DNA from: Opitutaceae bacterium
GTDB lineage: Bacteria; Verrucomicrobiota; Verrucomicrobiia; Opitutales; Opitutaceae
Direction of reading: 5' to 3'
Length of the DNA: 64,000 nucleotides
NCBI GenBank assembly: GCA_018402455.1
Contig: JAGYIG010000007.1
Span: forward strand, 51,328 to 115,327
The position numbers and the translations under genes are program-made. Within the stretch, counting starts at the first letter, position 1, and each line of letters begins with the position of its first letter. Below the pieces are notes generated by a model. The model did no database searches. It was not told the origin of the DNA and worked only from the letters and a program-made list of their open reading frames with translations. Below are positions 36,925-47,149 of this stretch, piece after piece.

Positions 36925-38190
36925 ATGAATGATTCGCGCTCCCCCCGTCCGCCCCGCGCCATCGTGGTGCCCGTTTCGTGGCGAGCGTTTGGACTTATCG
37001 GCCTGATTTGGGCGATGCCGTGGCTGGTATTTTTCTGGGGCAGCCGTCCGCCGGCTGATCCGTCTCCCGTCGTCCCCGCTGAGCCGAAGGCCGCTCCCCC
37101 CGCCCCCGTCGATTCGCAATCGGGACCTTGGGGCACGCTGGAGACCACCACGGTGGTGATCGAACCGCCGGACGATCTGCTGTCACTCGATGCCTCGCCC
37201 GTGACCCACAGTGTCTGGCGTTTCGTAAACCACGACCGCCAGCAGCTCAGCGAACTCCTCGCCGCGGTCGACTTGAACCCGACCGCGGCTGCCTTCCTGG
37301 GAGACGTAAGCAAGTGGACCTTCGCCCCGAGGTGGATTGAGCTGCGCGTGCCGAAAAACGTGGTGCTGGAGCTGTCGCCCGAGACCCGTCGATCGCTGTA
37401 TCGCGTGATGGCGGGCTACAGTGAAAACACCCAACACTTTGCCCCGTTCAGTTTTCGGGCGGAGACGACGGCCGAGTGGTTTGGCGAATCCGACCTGACG
37501 CCCGAAACCATCGCCCTTGTCGAACCCTTGCTCTACCGTCGTGGCGAGTCCCTCCTGTTTTCCGATTTACCTCTCATTTTGTCCGACGTGAGACCGGCGC
37601 AACAGCGTTTGGAACTACTGCGGGCACTGTCCCGCTCCAGCACGCAATTGGTCAAGCTCCGCATCACCCCCGACAGTGACATCAAAGCCATCGCCGCCTA
37701 TTGGTCACCGGGGCAACGCAAGCGGGACATCGAACCCCTGTTGCGGTCCCTGCCCCTGACGGAAGCGGGAGTCACGATTGATGTCATTCATCTGCTGCCG
37801 CGACTCGCCCGGCGTCTGCTTTACACGTTCCCTGCGCCGGCCAAACCGGGAGAGAGCTTGTTTCGGGACTGCCACTGGACGTCATTGAATTTCCACAAGG
37901 ACGAGATCGACGACAGCTTTGCGGACCTCGACTTGGTGCGGGAGGCCTATCAGCGCGATTTCCGCGAAGTGGCCGGCGAACCGCAGTTCGGCGATATCAT
38001 CATCTTCGTCCGCCAAGACGGAACCGCCCTGCACGCCTGCATCTATGTGGCTGGCGACATCGTGTTCACCAAAAATGGAGTCGGTGCTTCTTCACCTTGG
38101 ATTCTGATGAAGATGCCGCATTTGCAGGAACGCTATCCGGCCGATATCCCGCTCGAAATCATGGTGCGACGGCCGCGGACCGCGCCCTAG
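36925..38190 (+). CDS. Membrane-anchored protein with NlpC/P60-like C-terminal domain
   Basis: N-terminal TM FGLIGLIWAMPWLVFFWG; C-terminal ESLFRDCHWTSLNF (Cys), FGDIIIFVRQDGTALHACIYVAGDIVFTKNGVGASSPWILM (His region). Confidence 0.55.
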   Translation: MNDSRSPRPPRAIVVPVSWRAFGLIGLIWAMPWLVFFWGSRPPADPSPVVPAEPKAAPPAPVDSQSGPWGTLETTTVVIEPPDDLLSLDASPVTHSVWRFVNHDRQQLSELLAAVDLNPTAAAFLGDVSKWTFAPRWIELRVPKNVVLELSPETRRSLYRVMAGYSENTQHFAPFSFRAETTAEWFGESDLTPETIALVEPLLYRRGESLLFSDLPLILSDVRPAQQRLELLRALSRSSTQLVKLRITPDSDIKAIAAYWSPGQRKRDIEPLLRSLPLTEAGVTIDVIHLLPRLARRLLYTFPAPAKPGESLFRDCHWTSLNFHKDEIDDSFADLDLVREAYQRDFREVAGEPQFGDIIIFVRQDGTALHACIYVAGDIVFTKNGVGASSPWILMKMPHLQERYPADIPLEIMVRRPRTAP

Positions 38191-38221
38191 GCGGGCGGAG
38201 AATAAACAGAGCAGGCGAAAT

Positions 38222-38830
38222 GGCTTTGCTTGACGAAGCCCGTTTCAGCCCTGTCCGACACTCCCACCGCAACGGGCGGCGTGCGGCGCCGCCCTACACC
38301 TCCGCCGCAGCTCGGCACGCCGGAGGGGCTTCGCTTGACGAAGCCTGTTTCAGCCTGTCCGGCCCACTCCGCCGCAACGGGCGGCGTCAAGCACCGCCCC
38401 TACCCACGCCACCGCAGCTCGGCACGCCATAGGGGCTTCGCTTGACGAAGCCTGTTTCAGCCTGTCCGGCCCACCGCCGCAACGGGCGGCGTCAAGCGCC
38501 GCCCTACCCATACGCAGCTCGGCACGCCGTAGGGCAGGTATGTAACCGGCCCGTTGGCCTGTCCGGCCCACTCCGCCGCAGCGGGCGGCGTCAAGCACCG
38601 CTACCGCACGCAGCTCGACACGCCGTAGGGGCGGGGCTTCACTTTACGAAGCCCGTTTCAGTCTGTCCGGCCCACTCCACCGCAACGGGCGGCGTCAAGC
38701 ATCGCCCCTACCCACGCAACCGCAGCTCGGCACACCGGAGGGGCTTCGCTTGACGAAGCCTGTTTCAGTCTGTCCGGCCCACTCCACCGCAACGGGCGGC
38801 GTCAAGCATCGCCCCTACCCACGCAACCGC
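38222..38830. repeat. Six-unit tandem array of about 100-107-bp GC-rich repeats, each carrying hairpins
   Basis: Units start near 38222, 38327, 38434, 38535 (degenerate), 38635, 38742; core GGCTTCG-CTTGA-CGAAGCC hairpin and CGCCGC-AACGG-GCGGCG hairpin plus conserved GCAGCTCGGCACGCC. Confidence 0.92.
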
Positions 38831-38867
38831 CGGTGGGGCCGCCGAGACCGAGGACGCAGACAGTGGG

Positions 38868-38910
38868 CCATCAGCCTGAAACGGCGGTCTCGGCGAGACG
38901 CGCCCTACCT
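38868..38910. repeat. Dispersed palindromic repeat (TCAGCCTG...CGGCGGTCTCGGCGAGACGCGCCCTACCT), second copy at 3877-3919
   Basis: Near-identical 43-bp segment; GTCTC-GGC-GAGAC hairpin; an inverted partial partner CGCCGAGACCG lies at 38840-38850. Confidence 0.8.
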
Positions 38911-38933
38911 TGCCGGTGCCGATCCCGCGCGAC

Positions 38934-41255
38934 CTACCCGAGATTCACGGGGTCCACGTCCAGCACCTGAATCATGTCGTCGGGCCAAGCGAACGCGTTG
39001 CGCAGTTGGTTGAGTTCACCAATCACCCGCGTGACCCCGGAGGTGAAATACCAAACCTGATACCGGTAATGATCCTTCACCTTTTCGATGGGTGAAGGAG
39101 CGGGACCGCGCACTTCGATCCGGTCGCCAAATACGGCTTCGACTTTCCGCGCCCATTGCTCGGCGAAGAAGGCCAGTTTCTCCGGGTTTGGTCCGCGAAA
39201 CTGGTGGTGAATGAGGTGCCGATAAGGCGGGTAACGAAAGTCTCGGCGCGACTTTAGTTCGGCGGCCGCGAAACCGTCGAAATCGGCTTGGCGGGAAAAC
39301 TGGATCGCCTCGGCCTGCGGGGTGAAGGTCTGCACAACCACGACGCCGGAGCGGTCGCCCCGCCCCGCCCGACCCGCCACTTGCACCAGGAGTTGAAACG
39401 TGCGCTCATGGGCCCGGAAGTCCGGCATGTGCATTGAGAGGTCGGCGTCGACCAAACCCACCAAGGTCACGTTGGGGAAATCAAGTCCCTTGCCGATCAT
39501 CTGGGTGCCCACGAGCACATCGATCTTGCCGGCGCGAAACTCGCTGAGCACCTGCCGGAACCGGTTTTTTTTGGACATGGTGTCGGCATCCATCCGTTCG
39601 ATCCGCGCCCGGGGGAGCACTCGCCGCACCGCCTCTTCGACCCGTTGGGTGCCGGTGCCTTTCCAGCGAATGTCCGGTGCTTCACATTTGGGACAACGCA
39701 CGGGGGCCGTCCGCTCGTGGCCGCACAGGTGGCACCGCAGCGACTCATCGGTGCGATGGTAGGTCATCGTGATACTGCAATGCGGGCATTCCTCCACGTG
39801 ACCACAGCTGCGGCACAGCATGGAGGAGGAGTAACCCCGCCGATTGAGGAACAGGATGGTCTGTTCGCGTTTCTCGAAACGGTCCCGCATCTCTCCAACC
39901 AATTTTTGGGACAGGGTGGTCAATCCGCGGGCGCGCATGATCTCGACCCGCATGTCCACGACATCGATGAACGGAAGTTGGCGGTCGTCGATGCGCTGAC
40001 GCATGTGGAGGTGTTGGTAGCGGCCGGCCTGCGCGTTGGCGTAGCTTTCCAGCGAAGGCGTGGCCGACCCCAGCAGACAATGCGCGTGGTTGAGTTTGGC
40101 GCGCATCACCGCCACGTCCCGGCCGTGGTAGCGCGGGGTTTCATCCTGTTTGTAGGCCGGCTCGTGTTCCTCATCGACCACCACCAGGCGCAAGTTTTGC
40201 ACCGGGGCAAAGATGGCGGAACGCGCCCCCACCACGATGCGGGCCGCGCCCGTGGCCAGTTCATGCCAGCCATCGACCCGTTCGCCCTCACTCAAATGAC
40301 TGTGCCACACCACCGCGGCGTGGTCCGGCGCGATGGCTTCCAAGCGGCTGCGCAGACGGGCCACGGTCTGCGGGGTCAAAGCCACTTCGGGCACCAGAAA
40401 CACCACTCCGCCGCCCCCATCCAACGCCTCCTGAATGGCGCGCAGATAAACTTCCGTTTTGCCGGAACCCGTCACGCCCTGCAACAGCGTGACGCCAAAT
40501 TCGCGCCGTTGCACCGCGGTTTTGATCTCGGCAAAAACGGCCGCCTGCTCGGCATTGAGTTCGTGAGGCAGTGCCGCCACCAATTCACCCGCGGCGAAGT
40601 CATCCGCATACGCGACGCGCCGGACCCGCTGACTCACCTCGCGCACCGCTCCCCGCTTGATCAGGGACACCGCCGAAGACGGTCCGACCCCCAGTCGCTT
40701 CAGCACCAATCCTTTCGGCACGGGCTGAAATTGGCTCAGGAGAAACTCGTAAAGCTTGGCCTGCTGCGGGGCTCGTTTGCGCAGCGCCGCGAGGTCCGGT
40801 TCGCTCAGGCGATCGGCGACCGCCAGCAGTTTCTCCGACTTCAGGCCGGCGGCCCGACGGACCGCGGTGGGCAGCATGGTTTCGATGATGCCATCCAGCG
40901 GGGCGGCATAATAAACCGCCATCCACTTGGCCAAAGCCAACAGATCGGGCGGAAGCGCCGTGAAATCATAGACCACCTCGGCCAGCTGTTTGAGCCGCTC
41001 CACCGGAAAGTCATCCGGGGCCCCTTCGACGCCGACGATGCCCAGGACGTAGCGGCGTCCGATGGGGATCCGCACCAGCGATCCCACCCCCACCTTGTCC
41101 GCATGCACCGCCGGCACCTTATAGTGCAGCAGTTTGTCGAAACCAGCCAGCGGATGGACACCTACGATCTTCAAGCCGACCTTTGTGCAAGGCCGAAAGC
41201 CCGGGGGCAAGTGCGCCGACGAACGATTGACAGCACGAGCCTCGCCCGCCGACAT
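38934..41255 (-). CDS. priA: Primosomal protein N' (replication restart helicase PriA)
   Basis: [46 protein letters not shown]; Zn-binding [67 protein letters not shown]. Start codon uncertain. Confidence 0.95.
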   Translation of the reverse strand: MSAGEARAVNRSSAHLPPGFRPCTKVGLKIVGVHPLAGFDKLLHYKVPAVHADKVGVGSLVRIPIGRRYVLGIVGVEGAPDDFPVERLKQLAEVVYDFTALPPDLLALAKWMAVYYAAPLDGIIETMLPTAVRRAAGLKSEKLLAVADRLSEPDLAALRKRAPQQAKLYEFLLSQFQPVPKGLVLKRLGVGPSSAVSLIKRGAVREVSQRVRRVAYADDFAAGELVAALPHELNAEQAAVFAEIKTAVQRREFGVTLLQGVTGSGKTEVYLRAIQEALDGGGGVVFLVPEVALTPQTVARLRSRLEAIAPDHAAVVWHSHLSEGERVDGWHELATGAARIVVGARSAIFAPVQNLRLVVVDEEHEPAYKQDETPRYHGRDVAVMRAKLNHAHCLLGSATPSLESYANAQAGRYQHLHMRQRIDDRQLPFIDVVDMRVEIMRARGLTTLSQKLVGEMRDRFEKREQTILFLNRRGYSSSMLCRSCGHVEECPHCSITMTYHRTDESLRCHLCGHERTAPVRCPKCEAPDIRWKGTGTQRVEEAVRRVLPRARIERMDADTMSKKNRFRQVLSEFRAGKIDVLVGTQMIGKGLDFPNVTLVGLVDADLSMHMPDFRAHERTFQLLVQVAGRAGRGDRSGVVVVQTFTPQAEAIQFSRQADFDGFAAAELKSRRDFRYPPYRHLIHHQFRGPNPEKLAFFAEQWARKVEAVFGDRIEVRGPAPSPIEKVKDHYRYQVWYFTSGVTRVIGELNQLRNAFAWPDDMIQVLDVDPVNLG

Positions 41256-41263
41256 TCGACAAC

Positions 41264-41728
41264 GTGAGCAACGACGCCGCGCGCGAAAAATTCAAATCCT
41301 ACCTTGGCACCAAGGGCCACCGAGTCACCAACCAGCGCTTGGCGATATTTGAAGCCGCCTTTGCCCAGCAAGAACACTTTACGGCCGAAGACCTGCTCGA
41401 TCTGGCGCGGGAAATCGACGACTCGGTGTCCCGCGCCACGGTTTACCGCACCCTGCCCATCATGGTGGAGAGCGCCCTGCTGCGCGAAATCGATATCGGC
41501 AAGAATCTCAAATACTACCTCCCCAACGTGGAGGGCGGCACGGAGGTGGCCCAGGTGATCTGCCTCGACTGCGATCATATTTTCGAAATCGATGCGCCGT
41601 TCATGGAGTGGTATGGCAACTCCGTGGCTTCCAAGGTCGGCCTGCGCCCCGTTTCCCAACGCCTGCAGGTCTCCGCCCGTTGCAACCGGTTACGGGACGA
41701 GGGCGTTTGCAAACATCGCTCGGCGTGA
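41264..41728 (+). CDS. Fur-family transcriptional regulator
   Basis: [73 protein letters not shown]. Confidence 0.92.
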   Translation: MSNDAAREKFKSYLGTKGHRVTNQRLAIFEAAFAQQEHFTAEDLLDLAREIDDSVSRATVYRTLPIMVESALLREIDIGKNLKYYLPNVEGGTEVAQVICLDCDHIFEIDAPFMEWYGNSVASKVGLRPVSQRLQVSARCNRLRDEGVCKHRSA

Positions 41729-41740
41729 GAAGGTTGTCCC

Positions 41741-42106
41741 GTGGCACGTAAAACAGACCCGGAGTGGGAAATCGGATTTTTTGAATCCATCTACCGGCGC
41801 GACCCTCACTATGAGGATGTGGTGGCCATCCTCGGTGGGCTCTACACCAGGACGGGGCGCATCGCGGATGGCCTCAAAATGGACCGGCGGATGGTGCGGA
41901 TTTGCCCGCGAGACGCGACCGCCCATTACAATCTGGCCTGCTCGTTGGCGCTGAGTGAGCGTTACCGGGATGCCCTCAAATCCCTGCATCAGGCGGTCGA
42001 GTTAGGTTATGCCGACTACGATTGGATGGAGAATGACCCCGATCTCAATTGCCTGCATGACTATCCCGAGTTTAGCGATTTGGTGCAGACGATGCAGCAT
42101 CCCTAG
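41741..42106 (+). CDS. TPR-like small protein
   Basis: TARIADGLKMDRRMVRICPRDATAHYNLACSLALSERYRDALKSLHQAVELGY-type helical repeat. Confidence 0.7.
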   Translation: MARKTDPEWEIGFFESIYRRDPHYEDVVAILGGLYTRTGRIADGLKMDRRMVRICPRDATAHYNLACSLALSERYRDALKSLHQAVELGYADYDWMENDPDLNCLHDYPEFSDLVQTMQHP

Positions 42107-42154
42107 CTCCCTTCCCGGCCCCACCGTTGCCTGCCGCCTTCGTCGCCTGATTTC

Positions 42155-43138
42155 ATGCCCGCCGTCCTCAATTACGAACCCTTCATCGTCGCCCCCCGCG
42201 CCGAGCCCGCGGTCCTGACGCCGATGCAGGAGGAAATCCTTGCGTTAAAGCAGGAGCGCAACGCCGTCATTCTGGCCCATAATTACCAGATTGAATCCAT
42301 TCAGCAGGTGGCCGATTTCGTGGGTGATTCGCTCGGGTTGTCTTATCAGGCTCAGGCGGCCCAAGCCGACGTCATTTTGTTTTGCGGCGTCCACTTCATG
42401 GCCGAGACGGCCAAAATCGTGAACCCGCAACGCACGGTGCTCCTGCCGGACATGGCCGCCGGCTGTTCCTTGTCGGATTCGTGCCCCGCGGACCGACTGG
42501 CTGCCTACAAGGCGCAGCACCCCGACATTTACGTCGTCGCCTACATCAACTGTTCAGCCGGGGTCAAGGCGCTGAGCGATGTGATCTGCACCAGTGGCAA
42601 CGCCAAGAAAATCGTGTCGCGGGTGCCGGCGGATCGCGAGATTCTCTTCGTGCCCGACCAGAATCTGGGGCAGTGGGTGAGCCAGCAGACGGGTCGCGAA
42701 ATGAAACTGTGGCCGGGCAGCTGCTACGCCCACGTGCAGTTCACCACGGCCGCGATCGAAAAAATTCGGTTGGAGTTTCCCGACGCCCCAGTGGTGGCGC
42801 ATCCCGAGTGTGTGCAGGCGGTGCGGGACATCGCGGATGAAGTCTGCTCCACGGAACTCATGGTGAAGTTCGCCAAGGAGTCGCCGGCCGAGCGCATCAT
42901 TGTGGTCACGGAAAGCGGCATGCTGCATCGTCTGCACCAAGATGTGCCGCACAAAACCTTCATCGCCGGTCCCACCAACACCTGCGCCTGCAACGACTGC
43001 CGTTTCATGAAGATGAACACGATCGAGAAGGTCCGCGACGCCCTGAAGAACATGAGTCCCGCCATTGAAATGGACGAGACCGTGCGCGCGGCCGCGCTGA
43101 CCCCGCTCCAGCGCATGCTGGATTGGAGTAAGGCGTAG
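42155..43138 (+). CDS. nadA: Quinolinate synthase
   Basis: ILAHNYQIESIQQVADFVGDSLGLSYQAQ; DMAAGCSLSDSCPAD; VAYINCSAGVKALSDVICTSGNA; WPGSCYAHVQFT; AGPTNTCACNDCRFMKMNT. Confidence 0.97.
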   Translation: MPAVLNYEPFIVAPRAEPAVLTPMQEEILALKQERNAVILAHNYQIESIQQVADFVGDSLGLSYQAQAAQADVILFCGVHFMAETAKIVNPQRTVLLPDMAAGCSLSDSCPADRLAAYKAQHPDIYVVAYINCSAGVKALSDVICTSGNAKKIVSRVPADREILFVPDQNLGQWVSQQTGREMKLWPGSCYAHVQFTTAAIEKIRLEFPDAPVVAHPECVQAVRDIADEVCSTELMVKFAKESPAERIIVVTESGMLHRLHQDVPHKTFIAGPTNTCACNDCRFMKMNTIEKVRDALKNMSPAIEMDETVRAAALTPLQRMLDWSKA

Positions 43139-43250
43139 CGGCGGATTCCAAGGCCTGAAGAGGAGACCGCCATTGGTCGGCCTCTTGCTTGAACGGCGGC
43201 CAGGACTGGCTGGTCCGATGAGGACTCGGCGCTGCCACCACTCCGCCGCT

Positions 43251-43374
43251 CCGGGCTCAACGAGCCCGGCTACAACCCACCCCCCGCATCATTTGCTGTA
43301 GCCGGGGTCGCTGACCCCGGTTCATCTGCCTCGGAGCCTGATCCACTCCGCCGCTCCGGGCTCGGCGAGCCCGG
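43251..43374. repeat. Three REP-like hairpins upstream of the RAYT gene (43251-43269, 43302-43320 inverted, 43356-43374)
   Basis: CCGGGCTC-AAC-GAGCCCGG; CCGGGGTC-GCT-GACCCCGG; CCGGGCTC-GGC-GAGCCCGG, each flanked by GGCTACAA or its complement TGTAGCC. Confidence 0.92.
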
Positions 43375-43454
43375 CTACAACTCATCCGCTGAAACCATTA
43401 AAATTGCAGCCAGGACCGTTGACCTGGGTGGCACCGTCAGGTGGATTGGAACTG

Positions 43455-43919
43455 ATGGCCGAATCGCATCACCTTAAGCGGCTAGAGCGCGTATGGGTTG
43501 AGAACGCGGTTTATTTCGTGACGACTTGCGTTGATGGGCGACGAGGGATTCTCGCGGAGGCTTTCGTCCACGAAATCATCATCAATGAGTTTCACAATCT
43601 GAGGGACAAACACGGCTGGGCCATCGGTCGATTCGTTATCATGCCAGATCATGTGCATTTTTTTACCAAACCGATTCCGGGACATGCAAAGTCCTTGAGC
43701 AAGGCCATGGGGCACTGGAAACAATGGACGGCTAAACGCATTTTGAAAACAACCGGTGAGCGCGCGCCCCTGTGGCAGTCCGGGTTCTTCGATCACGTCG
43801 TGAGGTCAGGTGAATCACGTGCGGAAAAATGGCGCTATATCGTTGAGAATCCCGTTCGCGCGGGGTTGGTCGAGAGCGCCCAAGACTGGCCCTTCGCGGG
43901 CCACGTTGATTTTAGGTAA
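43455..43919 (+). mobile_element. REP-associated tyrosine transposase (RAYT, Y1/HUH family)
   Basis: YFVTTCVDGRRGIL; GRFVIMPDHVHFFTKP (HUH motif HVH); LWQSGFFDHVVRSGESRAEKWRYIVENPVRAGLVE (Y1_Tnp C-terminal motif). Confidence 0.93.
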
Positions 43920-43964
43920 GAGGGAGAGCTGTCTGGGCGCGTTTAAGTCCTCCACTCCACCGGA

Positions 43965-43983
43965 CCGGGGTCAACGACCCCGG
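43965..43983. repeat. REP-like hairpin downstream of the RAYT gene
   Basis: CCGGGGTC-AAC-GACCCCGG followed by CTTCA. Confidence 0.9.
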
Positions 43984-44023
43984 CTTCAGCCACTACGTCG
44001 CTCCGGCGTCGGGGTGAGCACTT

Positions 44024-45046
44024 CTACTTCCGCAGGCCAAACAGTAATTGGAGATTCGTCTGCAGGTCGCTGCCCGGCACTTCACGACCGGCGCTGCCCT
44101 TGACCAAATCCTTGCAGGTGGTCTGAGCCTCGCGGTCAAACCGCACCACGCGCACCTCGTTGCGTTGGTAGTCCTCGACTGCATCGGACAACAACGGGCG
44201 CCATTCGATGGGCACGCCGTAGGGGTCGAAGTCCACCTCCCATCCCGCGAGCCCGCGCAACGGCATCGGCGCCGGCCGCAACGCCGGATAGCGTTTCAAA
44301 AAATCCGGAATCTTGGTGGTGGCAATTCGCACGGTGACCGCCGGTTGCAGTCGTTGCCAAAAATCCAGAAAAGAGTCCACCTCTTCGGCCCGAAACGCAT
44401 CATAGAAAGCCAGCGGATCGACCCCCACCAAGTTCATGCCATTCCAGACGCCGTGGGTGTTTTTGCTGCCAAACCCCTTCCACCGATACCAGGACGCAAA
44501 ACTATCCGTCAGCCGCAGTCCAATCTCGAGGTGCAGGTGGGCGCGTTCCGGCGGCAGGGCCCGGGCGCCGGCGCTCCGTCCCATGATGCCCAACGTCTCA
44601 CCAATCTGCACCCGGGTGCCGGAGCGGATCCCCGGCGCGATGCTGGCCAGGTGCGCATACAAGGTCATGACCGGCAACGCCGCGTCGACATGTTCCACCA
44701 CCACGTAGCGGCCATAACTGCTCGCGCCGGGCTGGCGGCTGACGTGCCGCACGATGCCGTCGGCGATCGCGAACACCTCGTCGAGTGGCTCTCCCTGGGC
44801 ATCCCGCGAGATCGGGAACAAGTCCAAGGCTTCATGGAACTGCCTCCCGCTCGAACGCACGCAACCGAACAATCCCGACTCCACCCGCCCGGAAACCGTC
44901 GGTTGAATGAACGCCTCCACCGGCTCACCCCGAGCATAGGCGGGGTTGGGGGTTGGCCAGGCCAAACGCATGCGTTCGGCCGCGAGCGGTAGCGCCGCGG
45001 CGGAGCCCACGAGGAGGAGGAGCAATCGACTGGAACTTAAAAGCAT
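44024..45046 (-). CDS. Secreted M23-family metallopeptidase
   Basis: RQFHEALDLFP (HxxxD), GRYVVVEHVDAALPVMTLYAHLASIAPGIRSGTRVQIGETLGIMG, ERAHLHLEIGLRL (HxH). Confidence 0.9.
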   Translation of the reverse strand: MLLSSSRLLLLLVGSAAALPLAAERMRLAWPTPNPAYARGEPVEAFIQPTVSGRVESGLFGCVRSSGRQFHEALDLFPISRDAQGEPLDEVFAIADGIVRHVSRQPGASSYGRYVVVEHVDAALPVMTLYAHLASIAPGIRSGTRVQIGETLGIMGRSAGARALPPERAHLHLEIGLRLTDSFASWYRWKGFGSKNTHGVWNGMNLVGVDPLAFYDAFRAEEVDSFLDFWQRLQPAVTVRIATTKIPDFLKRYPALRPAPMPLRGLAGWEVDFDPYGVPIEWRPLLSDAVEDYQRNEVRVVRFDREAQTTCKDLVKGSAGREVPGSDLQTNLQLLFGLRK

Positions 45047-45182
45047 GCGCGGTGGACCCAAACCCAGTCGCGCAAACGGCTCAACTCCAGACCGCATATC
45101 GTTGACCGGGCTCGCGCTTGCCAAAGCCGCCGGAGTGCCTCATCCCCGCTTCGCCTCACTCGAAGCCGTCTCCTCCTACCCT

Positions 45183-46496
45183 ATGTCTTCTACCCCCTCC
45201 CCCCAGATTCCTCACCCGGTAGTCTGGGTCCCCTCCCTCTACTTCGCCATGGGCATCCCGTTTGCGATCGTCGCCTGGGTGGCGGGGACCATGTTCAAGG
45301 ACCTCGGTCATTCCGACGGCCAGATTACGGTGGCGACAGCCTCCATCGGCATCATGTGGTCGCTTAAACCCCTGTGGGCCGCGTTTCTCGACATGTATCG
45401 CACCAAGCGGTTTTGGGTGCTGTCGATGGAAGTCGCCCTCACCGGCATGCTCATTCTCATCGCGCTGGCCCTGCCCTTGCCCAACTACTTCCAGGTCATC
45501 ATCGCGTTGATGTGGGTGTTGGCGTTCTGCTCGTCGACGCAGGACATCACGGCCGATGGCATCTACATCACTTCGCTGGACCGGAAAAAGCAGGCGGCGT
45601 TCATTGGCGTGCAAGGGGTGTTTTGGAACGTCGGGCGGCTCTTCGCCGTGGCCGCCATTGTCTGGTTTGCCGGCAACCTGCAGGAGTCCCACGGCCACGA
45701 CCCGAAATCCGCCTGGGCCTGGGCGATCGGCCTCAGCGGCGCCACCATGGCCCTGTTGGCCCTCTACCATTGGTTCGTGCTGCCGCAGGGCTCTACCGGG
45801 ACCCGGGCCACTTCCGCCGCCAACGCCCTCCAGACGTTTTGGACCTCGCTGGTGGCCTTTTTCCAAAAGGAAAAAATCTGGGGAATGCTCGCCTTTGTCT
45901 TTCTGTTTCGCAGCGCGGAGGGGCTGCTCCTGATGGAGGCGCCGTTGTTCATGCAGGCGGATCTCGCGGAGGGTGGCCTCGGGTTGACCCTCAAACAAAA
46001 GGGCGTGATCGACGGCCTCATCAGCATCACGGTGAGCCTGGCGGGAGGCCTGCTCGGCGGGGTGTTCATCGCCAGATTTGGGCTCAAAAAATCCCTTTTC
46101 TTCATGGCCCTGTGCGTGAACGTGCCCAACTTGTGCTTCGTGTATCTGAGCCAGGCCGTGAGCCCCGAGGCGCCGCTCTCGCTCTACACCATCGGCACTC
46201 TGGTCACGATCGAGAAGTTTGGCTACAGCTTCGGCTTCGTGGCCAACATGCTCTACATGATGCAGCAGATGTCGCCCGGGAAGTATCACATGACGCACTA
46301 CGCGTTTTGCACGGCCATCATGAATCTGGTGATCGTGCCGCTGCAGGCCGTTTCCGGCCCCCTCGCCGACCATGTGGGCTACAAGCTGTTTTTCATCATC
46401 GTCTGCTTCGCCGCCATTCCGTCGCTGATCGCCGCTTGGCTGGCACCGTTCCCGCAAGGGGATCAAAATCGGGCACCCGACCCAAAATCGACGTAA
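45183..46496 (+). CDS. AmpG-like MFS transporter
   Basis: VPSLYFAMGIPFAIVAWVAGTMFKDLGHSDGQITVATASIGIMWSLKPLWAAFLD; CSSTQDITADGIYITSL. Confidence 0.82.
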   Translation: MSSTPSPQIPHPVVWVPSLYFAMGIPFAIVAWVAGTMFKDLGHSDGQITVATASIGIMWSLKPLWAAFLDMYRTKRFWVLSMEVALTGMLILIALALPLPNYFQVIIALMWVLAFCSSTQDITADGIYITSLDRKKQAAFIGVQGVFWNVGRLFAVAAIVWFAGNLQESHGHDPKSAWAWAIGLSGATMALLALYHWFVLPQGSTGTRATSAANALQTFWTSLVAFFQKEKIWGMLAFVFLFRSAEGLLLMEAPLFMQADLAEGGLGLTLKQKGVIDGLISITVSLAGGLLGGVFIARFGLKKSLFFMALCVNVPNLCFVYLSQAVSPEAPLSLYTIGTLVTIEKFGYSFGFVANMLYMMQQMSPGKYHMTHYAFCTAIMNLVIVPLQAVSGPLADHVGYKLFFIIVCFAAIPSLIAAWLAPFPQGDQNRAPDPKST

Positions 46497-46536
46497 TATT
46501 TGCAACCTTGGTCCGATCCGTTTGTCTCCGTTTGCC

Positions 46537-47088
46537 ATGAAACCAACTCGTTTTCTTTCCGTCCTTGCCAGCCTCGGCGTCGTGGCGCTGTGCACTCAAC
46601 CGGTCGCCGCTGACCAACCCATCCCGATCGACCCCAACGAGACCCTCCAGGTGGTCGTCCACGACAATGTCATGCGCAAGTCGCGGGACTACTGGACGAG
46701 CGACCGCATGGAAACCGAGCGGTATAACATCATGCGTGATGCCCTCCACCGCGCGGCCAAGAAAATCGACTACCCGGGCGAAATCAAAGTTGAGCGCTTC
46801 GCCGGCGGCCTGAAAGAGACCCCGCAACGCCTCGCCCTCTACGTCTACCGTTGGGAAGAGGGACTCGAGTCGTTCGGCCAGTCCATCACGGTGGAATTCG
46901 CCATGGATGCCGTGCTCACGATCGGCGAGGAGGAGTGGGACATGGGGGCGTTCACCGCCCGTAGCTCCCACTTTGCGGTCGGAGGGCCTTCCAGTGAGGA
47001 TTTCCGCCCCGCCGCCGAGCGAGCCCTCGAGCAGATGATCGAGCTCTACCGCTCGGCCATCAAAGCGGCCGCCAGCACGGGGAATTAA
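46537..47088 (+). CDS. Hypothetical secreted protein
   Basis: Signal peptide MKPTRFLSVLASLGVVALCTQPVAAD; followed by a terminator. Confidence 0.6.
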   Translation: MKPTRFLSVLASLGVVALCTQPVAADQPIPIDPNETLQVVVHDNVMRKSRDYWTSDRMETERYNIMRDALHRAAKKIDYPGEIKVERFAGGLKETPQRLALYVYRWEEGLESFGQSITVEFAMDAVLTIGEEEWDMGAFTARSSHFAVGGPSSEDFRPAAERALEQMIELYRSAIKAAASTGN

Positions 47089-47110
47089 CCTCCCCCTTAC
47101 TTTAGTAACG

Positions 47111-47140
47111 ACGGCGCTCATCCGAGCGCCGTTTTCTTTT
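47111..47140 (+). terminator. Intrinsic terminator
   Basis: ACGGCGCTC-ATCC-GAGCGCCGT then TTTCTTTT; 9-bp perfect stem. Confidence 0.93.
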
Positions 47141-47149
47141 AAGGGGGCA

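Noticed and set aside
38222-38830. Possible CRISPR array
   Set aside because: Units are about 105 bp and similar along their whole length; there is no short repeat with unique equal-length spacers and no cas gene nearby.
38097-39013. Family of small ORFs sharing MTKPVSACPAHSAATGGVKHRPYP
   Set aside because: These are translations of the tandem noncoding repeat; they begin at TTG within the hairpin and have no independent coding evidence.
39645-41267. 540-aa plus-strand ORF
   Set aside because: Antisense shadow of priA caused by high GC; protein is His/Gln/Arg-rich without motifs.
45156-46595. 479-aa minus-strand ORF
   Set aside because: Antisense shadow of the AmpG-like MFS gene.
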